Assembly (NCBI RefSeq): GCF_035046485.1
Contig: NC_085138.1
Span: 290,762,256-290,826,255 of the forward strand
Source: Aedes albopictus
Lineage: Eukaryota > Arthropoda > Insecta > Diptera > Culicidae
DNA length: 64,000 nt
Direction of reading: 5' to 3'
Of this stretch, positions 56,617-64,000 are shown in pieces. The stretch's first letter is position 1, and every line of letters starts with the position of its first letter. Made by a program: the position numbers and the translations under genes. Under the pieces are notes generated by a model that was not told the origin of the DNA, made no database searches, and saw only the letters and a list, made by a program, of their open reading frames with translations.

Positions 56617-58552
56617 TTAACTACCACAAGCGTCTGTAATCATTCTTTCTTTGCGAATAGTTAAATGAGAGTTGAGTGGAAGTTACATTTCATTACTAGC
56701 CAAAGCGAAAAATGCCAGCGGAAGTTTCGCCCGTAAAATTTTCCAACACCTAAGATTTAACACTATTTTTTCAATTCAGAGAGTTTGAGCCATAGAGTGT
56801 TAGTGATAAACCATCGTGAGTAAAAGAGACGCGAAATTTATCATCAATTGTTCACCCCATGCAAAGTCTTTCAAAATCAATTCCATTTTCTCTCCCATTT
56901 TTTTTTGTATTTCTTGTCATCAACGTAACATAGTTTTAAACAAGTTTAGAAAAGTTTGACTTTTGGGATAAAGGACAAAAAGGTCACTTACATCTAGACT
57001 CCTCAATTATTTATTTGATTCGGTGTATTTGCGTCACGCGAACCAAAAATTGACGTCTTTCATACAAAATAGTAAACTATCCTCCAAAATAGATTGTGCG
57101 GACATTCCCGACGGTTTGGAACGTTCGTGCCACGAACAGTCCCGAAATCGCCCCCACTTCACACCTGACTTCACAGTCAAATGTGTCAAAAGTGACAGAT
57201 AGGCACGTGCTTTTCTGGCTGGCTCGCTCGCATTTCATTTTCGCTCTCATCTTTTTTTCCAACGATGACTGAAAGACGTCGCATAAAAAAGGAAGCAAGG
57301 AGACTCAATTTGAAGAGGATCGTCGAAAATTGCGTTTAAAATTGGGTGTCGAATCGACCTTTGAATTCAGTGGCCAAAAAATCACAGAAGACACTCATGA
57401 AATAGATTAGAATGACCACGTTTGCATAAATGGTACATTTTGCCCCACTTTCCCCTACCTCACAAAGATCAACTTCACCTCATCCGTTATCTCCACACTC
57501 GATTTCAGTACGAGGAACGGAGGGGCGAAAACTGAAACACCCAATACGAATAGAACGGGACAAGGGATTTCGCCAGGGGCGAAAATTGGAAACTTAAAAT
57601 TCTGTGCTCTAATTTTCGCCAGCTATGAAAATAGTTAAAAATTGATAAATTTTATCAATTCAGCTAAATTAATAACGTGCTGTGTATTCCTAAGACTTGT
57701 ATGATTATCAATGATCATTATTTTGGGTTGGAAGAGTTGATTTTGTATGTCTTCCCAGGTTCTGATTATCGCTACTGTTTGCATTGCGTTGAAAAAAACA
57801 TACATCATTGCCATGACTATTTCACAATCGCTATTTCGATAGATTAAGCTATTGGTTTTGTGAATATCATTAGTGCATAAGATTGATTTTTGTTTGCTCT
57901 CTCAGATACGTTGAAAAGCAAACAACAATCTACCTAATTAATCACAAAAACTACGAATGTTTTATTAGGGGGGCGAAAATTAGGGAGGGGGCGAAGACTA
58001 GTGCATTTACCCTAACATCAGAGTTACCATTTTGAATGCTGCCTACAAATTGCTATCCTAGATTACCTTCCGTCGTCTGTCACTTTTATAAGTTCGTGGA
58101 AGCTGGCTCCATCAACGGCCGGTCGACAACGGACCAGATCTTCACCGTACGGCAAATCCTCCAGAAATGCCGTGAATACCAGGTCCCAATGCATTACCTG
58201 TTAATCGACTTCAAAGCGGCATACGACAGTATCGACCGTACAAAGCTATGGAAAATCATGGACGAAAACGGCTTTCCTCGGAAGCTGACCAGACATACGC
58301 AGTTTTGCGCACCGTCCATTATTGCTTAAGATGGATGGTGCGTAAAACTGCGTATGGGTTCCGGGTGAACTATCCAGTTCATTCGAATCTCGCCGGGGAC
58401 TGCGACAAGGTGACGGACTCTCATGCCTACTCTTCAACATCGCTCTGGAAGGTGTAATGCGACGAGTCGGGCTCAACAGCAGGGTCGGGTACGATTTTTA
58501 CAAAATCCGGTCAATTTGTGTGCTTCGCGAACGACATGGACTTCTGAACTTC

Positions 58553-58838
58553 TTGAGGGCCCATATAGCCGAGGCGGTAAACGCACGGGTATTCAGCATG
58601 ACCATGCTGAGGGTGACGGGTTCGATTCCCGGTCGGTCCAGGATCTTTTCGTAAAGGAAATTTCCTTGACTTCCTTGGGCATAGAGTATCTTCGTGCCTG
58701 CCACACGATATACACATGCAAAATGGTCATTGGCAGAGGAAGCTCTCAGTTAAAAACTGTGGAAGTGCTCATAGAACACTAATCTGAGAAGCAGGCTTTG
58801 TCCCAGTGAGGACGTTACGCCAAGAAGAGGAGAGGAGG
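58553..58838 (+). mobile_element. tRNA-derived SINE (type B)
   Basis: GGGCCCATATAGCCGAGGCG at the start, box B GGGTTCGATTCCC, end ACGTTACGCCAAGAAGAGG. Inserted in the decayed RTE copy. TSD not resolved. Confidence 0.85.
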
Positions 58839-59054
58839 ATGGACTTTTTCTTATATATGGCTCTACATCCCGGATTAGCGACCCATAGCCTTCCTCACTA
58901 GGAGACCCTACGAACGACATGAACATTATCGTCAGACCAATTTGGAACGGTGACAAAGCTGTAGACCCGCCTGAAACGCGAAGCAGCAAAGGTCGGACTG
59001 GTGGTGAATGCCTCGAAAACAATGTACATGCTGGTAGGCGGAACCGAATACGAC

Positions 59055-59145
59055 CGGATCCGTCTGGGTAGTAAATTACTACTGGGTAGTAAATTACTAG
59101 TAGTAATTACTACTGGGTAGTAAATTACTACTAGTAATGTTACGA
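59055..59145. repeat. Short tandem repeat of GGGTAGTAAATTACTA
   Basis: Three to four copies of GGGTAGTAAATTACTACT-like words, some palindromic (ACTAGTAGTAATTACTACT). Confidence 0.7.
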
Positions 59146-59650
59146 TAGACGAGGATACCTTCTAGGAGGTGGAGGGATTCATTTACCTCAAGACCTTACT
59201 GACAGCTGACAACAAAAGCACCATGTACAAAACGCTAATAAGACCGGTGGTCCTCTACGGACACGAGACATGTACCATGCTCGAGGAGGACCTACAAGCA
59301 CTCGGAGTTTTCGAGCAACGCGTACTAAGGACGATCTTCGGCGGTGTGCAGGAGAACGGTGTATGGCGGAGAAAGATGAACCACCAGCTCGCTTGCATTC
59401 TGCGAACCCAGCATCCAGAAGATGGCTAAAGCTGGAAGGATATGGTGGGCAGGGTGTGTTGCAATAATGCCTGACAACAACCCTGCAAAGCTGCAAAGTT
59501 TGTGTTCGCGATCGGATCACGGTTGGCACAAGAAGGCGTGGAACGCAGAAAGCACGATGGGTGGACCAGGTGGAGCGTGACTAGGCGAGCATTAGGCGTG
59601 ACCGAGGATGGAGAGCGACAGCCACAAACCGAGCCATGACCCAGGATGGA

Positions 59651-61060
59651 GATTTTTCTCTTCGGCCCTCCAGGTGCTCAGGACTGAAAGTAAATATTTG
59701 GAGCCCTACTACACGCCTAAATGACTGATGCCGACCACAAAGCGCAGCTTCATTCCCTAATCGACTTTGCGTCCTCGAAGTTTAGTATCAGCGGGGATCT
59801 CAAGCAGAGTTTGCTTACACTTCGTAAGTCGATTATGGCGGTAAGCAGGACTATGATAACCGCATGATAACTGCGGCAGCCGCAGAGTTGAACCTGAAGC
59901 TGCCGAAGTCTACCCAGACTTAGGCCTTCGTATTCATGTGGGTAGTCTGAAGCCGTCAGGAGAGGAGCCACCAGATTTAGCTCGTAAGGCCGGTTTATAT
60001 ATAACACACATGTTATATAAGAGTTACAATATTGCATGTCTTGTTACTGTGACGTACTTCTAACACAATACTAGAAATACGTCACAGTGACATGTGTGTT
60101 GCTTGGGACGTCGGACCCGGCCAGGCATACTGGAAGGCTGGGAAGCGTAGCCCTGAAAAGGCTGGCCCTTCCTAGAACAAGAAGTTATGACCGTTGGTGG
60201 GCCCTCAGCTACCACAGGTTAGGGCAGGTCAGGGCGATGAGGAGAGATGCCAAGCTCTCGGATCTTGGAGCTGACATACGCAGTATTAAACGTACCCGTA
60301 TCGCGAAACGATCCTCGAGCTCAAGAGGGGCAAATTGCGTAAGGGCGTTGCCTACAAGTGTCTGGTGGACGATATACTTGGCAAGATATGGGATCTTACC
60401 GTTGAAGTGGCGGTAAAGGTCGAAAACATGGACGACGGACGCAATAGTGCTTGGCATTGTACCGCAGCAACACTGCAAGGTGCAGGCGGCCACCGCAGCC
60501 GTTTGGCTATGAAAATGCGGCCTTGGTTCAGCTATCTATGATGGGTGCCAATTAGTTCGTGGGAGCGGACCTGGTGTAATGGTTAGAACTCTTGACCATC
60601 ACGCCGAGGACCTGGGATCGAATCCCACTCCCGACCAACTCGCAAAATGTGAGTTCTTCCTTCGGAAGGGAAGTAAAGCGTTGGTCCCGAGATGAACTAG
60701 CCAGATAAACTACAGATAAAAAAAAAATAGTTTAAAGTAAGGAAGTGAAGCTTAAGCTGGGCTGGTCGGTATGTTCGCTGGGCATATATGAACCACAGGA
60801 GGCTTGCTTCAGGTATTTTGAACCGAGACACAAGTCATGGGACTGCAAAGGCCGTGACAGTAGCAAGCTGTGCAGGCAAAGTGAAGTCCCAGGATATCTA
60901 ACACTCGATGTCTCAGCCAAATTTGGCCAACGCTAATGTAGTGACTCCTCCTGGAGAGGATCATCGAGGGCTCTGCCCGGGTCATGTTCCGAGTCCTTGG
61001 TCTTCTTTTGTAGGACCACTGCACTAAGGGCCAGCATCGCAATCTAGCGGGACAAAATTA
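59651..61060 (+). pseudogene. Relic of a LINE ORF1 (gag-like, CCHC)
   Basis: Plus strand fragments in shifting frames: SISGDLKQSLLTLRKSI (about 59790), a gag-like stretch KLSDLGADIRSIKRTRIAK (about 60250) with VAYKCLVDDILG and DLTVEVAVKVENMDD (about 60340-60440), then after a SINE YEPQEACFRYFEPRHKSWDC (about 60790), which looks like a degenerate CCHC knuckle (CFRCFEPGH type), with a second knuckle remnant at about 60870. This order fits the ORF1 of R1/LOA-type LINEs (inference). Stops and frameshifts throughout. Confidence 0.6.
60563..60730 (+). mobile_element. tRNA-derived SINE (type A)
   Basis: GGAGCGGACCTGGTGTAATG at the start, box B GGGATCGAATCCC, A-rich end. It lies between the gag-like and CCHC parts of the ORF1 relic. 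The TSD is probably a short TAGTT. Confidence 0.85.
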
Positions 61061-61657
61061 ATTACCCCGAAGCGAAGCATTCTGGCACATGGTGATCAGG
61101 GGAATTGATTGCCAAGAATGTAGTAGTTCGCAACTTATTCACATATGTGGCACCACCATCTAATTTTTAAGTTTTACGTCCAAGGGCTAGTTCTAGGGAC
61201 TTCGACTTTTCGGTAAAATTGTTTATTTTGCAGTTATTTTGAAAATAAACTTGTATGCCGTGGAATTTCAACGTTCATAGCGATCTTTATTTTGTTAAAA
61301 CAAACAACTTTCTCGAAGAAACCATTTCACGGTCAAAAGTTAGACGCTGGCACCATCTTTACTAATACTATTGAAAGGGATCAAATATCCCAAAACCACC
61401 AAAATATACCTCTTCAAATATTTGACAGTATGTTTGCCTAGTATTGATGGATATTTGCTGAAAATTACAAGTTGTGATTTTTGCACTTTGTGAGATATTT
61501 TAATTTAAAAATTACACAATTTATTTGATTTTTTTTTATTTTTTCTTCAATTTTTGATGTTAATATTCCACCAACTACTGTCCAAAAGTTATTATTTGAC
61601 CCATCTACAACAAGCTAAAAACATTTATTAAAATTTTTATTATTGTGTATTTTAAGT
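61061..61657. other. Gene-free spacer
   Basis: AT-rich, no gene or element end supported. It shares some wording with 61860-62030, so both may belong to one older repeat split by the SINE. Confidence 0.35.
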
Positions 61658-61671
61658 TATGCTGATTCTAC

Positions 61672-61845
61672 GGACCTGGCGTGATGGTTAGAACACTTGA
61701 CTATCACGCTGAGGACCTGGGATCGAATCCCGTTCCCGACAAACTCACAAAATGTGAGTTCTTCCTTCGGAAGGGAAGTAAAGCGTGGGTCCCGAGATGA
61801 ACTAGCCTAGGGCTAAAAATCTCGTTAATACAGATAAAAAAAAAA
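61672..61845 (+). mobile_element. tRNA-derived SINE (type A)
   Basis: GGACCTGGCGTGATGG at the start, box B GGGATCGAATCCC, poly(A) end. Perfect 14-bp TSD TATGCTGATTCTAC (61658-61671, 61846-61859). Confidence 0.92.
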
Positions 61846-62189
61846 TATGCTGATTCTACACTGCTAAAACTGATTTTTGACAATTATAATTTATTTATTT
61901 TCAAAATAACTTGAAAACAGTAGGCTGTTGGATTTTGACGTCTGGGCAAAAGTTGTTCATTTTGTAAAGTCTCTAGGACAAGCTCTAGGATGTAAAACTA
62001 AAAAGTAAGATGGTGGCGCCACCCATGCGGATAATTTGCGAACTACTAAATTCTTGCCAATGAATACCCCTGATCATTATAAAAAAACTGTGTCGCAGAC
62101 CCATGTGCCGGATATACTTCGTTTCGGAGTAATCAATTTTTTCCAGCTTGATTGTGATACTGGCCTTTTGTGTACTGGGGACTGGGTTG

Positions 62190-63055
62190 CACTAAGGGGA
62201 TTCAGGTGGCAAAAAATCGATAATTGACCTCATTCAATTTGAGTTTTAGCTTCGGTAGTTGAAAGTAGATCCCTTGGACCAGTAAACCATAAAATATTAG
62301 TTTTCTCATCCCTATCCTTATCGAGATATTGGTAGCAGAATGAGACCATTGCCAATTTTTGGTAAAACGAATGAAATGTTCAACTTTACATATCTTTGGC
62401 TTAAATGAAAAATGTCATACTTTTAAAGTAGTTTCTAAAAGCTTGCTTATAAACCTTTCGAATGACGTATCTGACGTAGAAGTGTTGATTGTAAAACTAT
62501 TAAATGGTATCACATTAGAAAAATCAAATTTTCTCCATACAAACCGTTTCATACAAAAAAAAGTTTCGCAAAGTTTCGCTTCGGGACTACTTCTATGTCT
62601 TTGTTTAGGATCCCTGGGAGACATTGAAATCAAATTTGGCTGCTACTAGCTGCTATTCTGCAATTCCAATCAAGTTGTCGGCGATGATTGAGATATTGCA
62701 ATATGAAATCATACTATTGGCCATTAAATACCTCTGAGCAAACATTTGGTCACCATGGCCACTTTTCTCGGTAAATCAATCATAGTGGAGTCTAAATATG
62801 GTCTTGCATCACATAGCGAAGCGTGTTTTTACGAATTGGAATACATTTTGTAAATAGGAACAGAAATCCTTAAACGCCTAAAAGTATGCAATGTCCTTAT
62901 AATTTCATGCTGTTTGAAACTGTCGTGGTCAAACAACCTGTTCAACATGTTTTTTATATTTTTCAGGCATAAACCTTACGAATAGGAGCAAAACATTATG
63001 AAATTGACGCGAAAATATTTTTGGTCACCTGTTTGTATGGATCCGCCCCATAGTG
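62190..63055. mobile_element. 866-bp non-autonomous Transib-like element, copy 2
   Basis: Left CACTAAGGGGATTC; right (reverse complement) CACTATGGGGCGGA. 5-bp TSD GGTTG (62185-62189, 63056-63060). Collinear with 35640-36503 over the whole length with scattered differences. No ORF for a transposase. Confidence 0.75.
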
Positions 63056-63264
63056 GGTTGGCGAAGAGGGTAGGTTCACTGACGAGGAACTTACGAGGAT
63101 CGGAAAAAAAAAATTGATATGCGAAGCAGCAAAGGCTGGGCTCGTGTTGAATGATCAAACGATCAACGATCAATTCTGACTATATGTACATGTCAATGGT
63201 TGCTCCTCCGTGATTGATCTGAACTGGTACCAATTGCACTGAGATCCAACTGAATAAGGGACTG

Positions 63265-63610
63265 CACGCTATGTCCAAAGGGAAGTATTATGAAAACTGA
63301 ATGTACCTCAAAATTTATTGGCTAGAACCATATTTTTGGACCTCTAGATTCGGAAAATGTTTGGTTTAAAATAATCCATCTTGGGTTTTTTCCCATACAT
63401 TATTATATGGGTGAAATTGACCTTAAAATGACATTTTACGATATTTGTATGGGAAAACAGGAAAAAAAAAATCAAAAATATAAAAAAAACCCAAGATGAT
63501 ATATTTTAAACCGCTCAGATTCTGAAACTAGAGGTCCAAAGCTACGATCCTAGGGAATAACATTTGAGGTACATTCGATTTTCATAATACTTCCCTTTGG
63601 ACATAGCGTG
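63265..63610. mobile_element. 346-bp MITE, TIR CACGCTATGTCC, 5-bp TSD
   Basis: Inverted ends CACGCTATGTCCAAAGGG, continuing AAGTATTATGAAAA for about 45 bp. GACTG at 63260-63264 and 63611-63615. Confidence 0.8.
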
Positions 63611-63615
63611 GACTG

Positions 63616-64000
63616 GGACATTCCATTTATTCTCAAAGTACAATTGCAGAAGCTCATGCATTTTTGATTGCAGATAACTTTTGAAAGAAGAAAAAGACAT
63701 CTCTAATTTTTTGATATTTAATGTATAAATATCTCTGCTTTCAATTAATGCAAAAAAAATGAAAATCGGTTGTTGCCATCATGGCGAAAAAAAATGTTTT
63801 GGTGTAAAAATCCAATATGGCGGCCAAAATCAAAATGGCCGACCATATTTTTTATTATTGTAAATAGTTGCTCTATCTTTCCTCTTTTCAACAACAATTC
63901 GTTTTGAGGTGGGTTTTGGACATGTTTTCGAGTTATAACGGTTTGAATGAGCCACCATTTGACCAAAATCGAGGGGTCTGCAAAAATTGTTGTGGCTCTA
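63616..64000. other. Gene-free end of window
   Basis: AT-rich, no gene or complete element; anything here may continue beyond the window. Confidence 0.35.

Larger units (their letters stand above)
54486..58012. mobile_element. 3.5-kb TIR element (GGGTAAA ends, TA TSD), non-coding
   Basis: Left GGGTAAAAGCACTAGATTTC then GCCCCCC; right (reverse complement) GGGTAAATGCACTAGTCTTC then GCCCCCT. TA at 54484-54485 and 58013-58014. It interrupts the RTE copy cleanly. The sub-terminal regions repeat TTCGCCCC words. No transposase frame; a foldback element (55954-56616) and a retroelement tail (55238-55297) are nested in it. Confidence 0.75.
53840..59650 (+). pseudogene. Decayed RTE-clade LINE split by two insertions
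   Basis: Plus strand. 53880-54485: linker with RNEWFYEERR, TRKFYEKLNASRNG, IFRDKDGGILTDG, then DAIHQFKS and HLPEEWKEG. After the 3.5-kb element the frame family resumes at 58013: NAAYKLL-like remnants, GRSTTDQIFTVRQILQKCRE, LIDFKAAYDSIDR, then frameshifts. After a SINE, 58914-59440 carries remnants of the region after the catalytic ADD box, then TLIRPVVLYGHET, LGVFEQRVLRTIFGG and RRKMNHQ. The tail at 59641-59700 matches 32510-32593. The order follows the intact copy at 42-45 kb. Many stops and shifts. Confidence 0.85.

Noticed and set aside
1..64000. Endogenous RNA-virus insertions or a piRNA cluster
   Set aside because: TE-dense nested DNA would fit a piRNA cluster, but no viral-protein-like ORF was recognised and sequence alone cannot show piRNA output.

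Overview
The window looks like nuclear DNA of an Aedes-type mosquito. It is AT-rich and intron-bearing, and most of it is layered transposable elements: tRNA-derived SINEs of the kind known from Aedes (Feilai-like), RTE-clade LINEs, a Ty3/gypsy LTR element and many MITEs with clean target-site duplications (TSDs). The only clear host genes are four RR-1 (CPR family) cuticular protein genes. No bacterial-type genes, true tRNA or rRNA genes, CRISPR arrays or intact viral genes were seen.

Layout. 1-9.6 kb: a ~136-bp tandem satellite interrupted by a 5'-truncated LINE and by a 2.5-kb TTAA-flanked piggyBac-like element. That element has its own internal tandem arrays and two interlocked SINEs. Several MITEs follow. 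9.66-10.55 kb: CPR gene 1 (+). 10.6-13.9 kb: MITEs. 13.93-22.42 kb: a Ty3/gypsy element with 221-bp LTRs, split by a nested non-coding LTR element (17.83-20.88 kb) in the opposite orientation. 23.3-24.15 kb: CPR gene 2 (-). 25.94-26.8 kb: CPR gene 3 (+), a near-identical inverted copy of gene 2. 27-34.5 kb: foldback elements, RTE debris, SINEs and one small candidate secreted-peptide ORF. 34.69-35.5 kb: CPR gene 4 (+). 35.6-41.9 kb: a Transib-like element, foldbacks, a ~143-bp tandem array and a decayed RTE copy. 42.0-45.4 kb: an RTE LINE with a long intact endonuclease-RT frame (-). 45.7-53.8 kb: MITEs and a ~24-bp minisatellite. 53.8-61.1 kb: a second decayed RTE copy, split by a 3.5-kb TIR element and a SINE, followed by a relic of a LINE gag-like ORF1. 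61.6-63.6 kb: another SINE, a second Transib-like copy and a MITE.

The four CPR genes share one architecture: TATATATAG box, ATCAGT initiator about 32 bp downstream, a 9-base coding exon 1 (Met-Lys-Leu), a 143-204 bp intron, and exon 2 with the rest of the secreted chitin-binding protein. Genes 2 and 3 are one coding subtype, genes 1 and 4 another. Genes 2, 3 and 4 share a 3'UTR stem-loop block. The least explained signals are this stem-loop, the extended promoter block, the non-coding nested LTR element with a 79-bp minisatellite, and the paired Transib-like elements. Everything here was read by eye; family names for elements rest on termini, TSDs and protein motifs, not on database searches.
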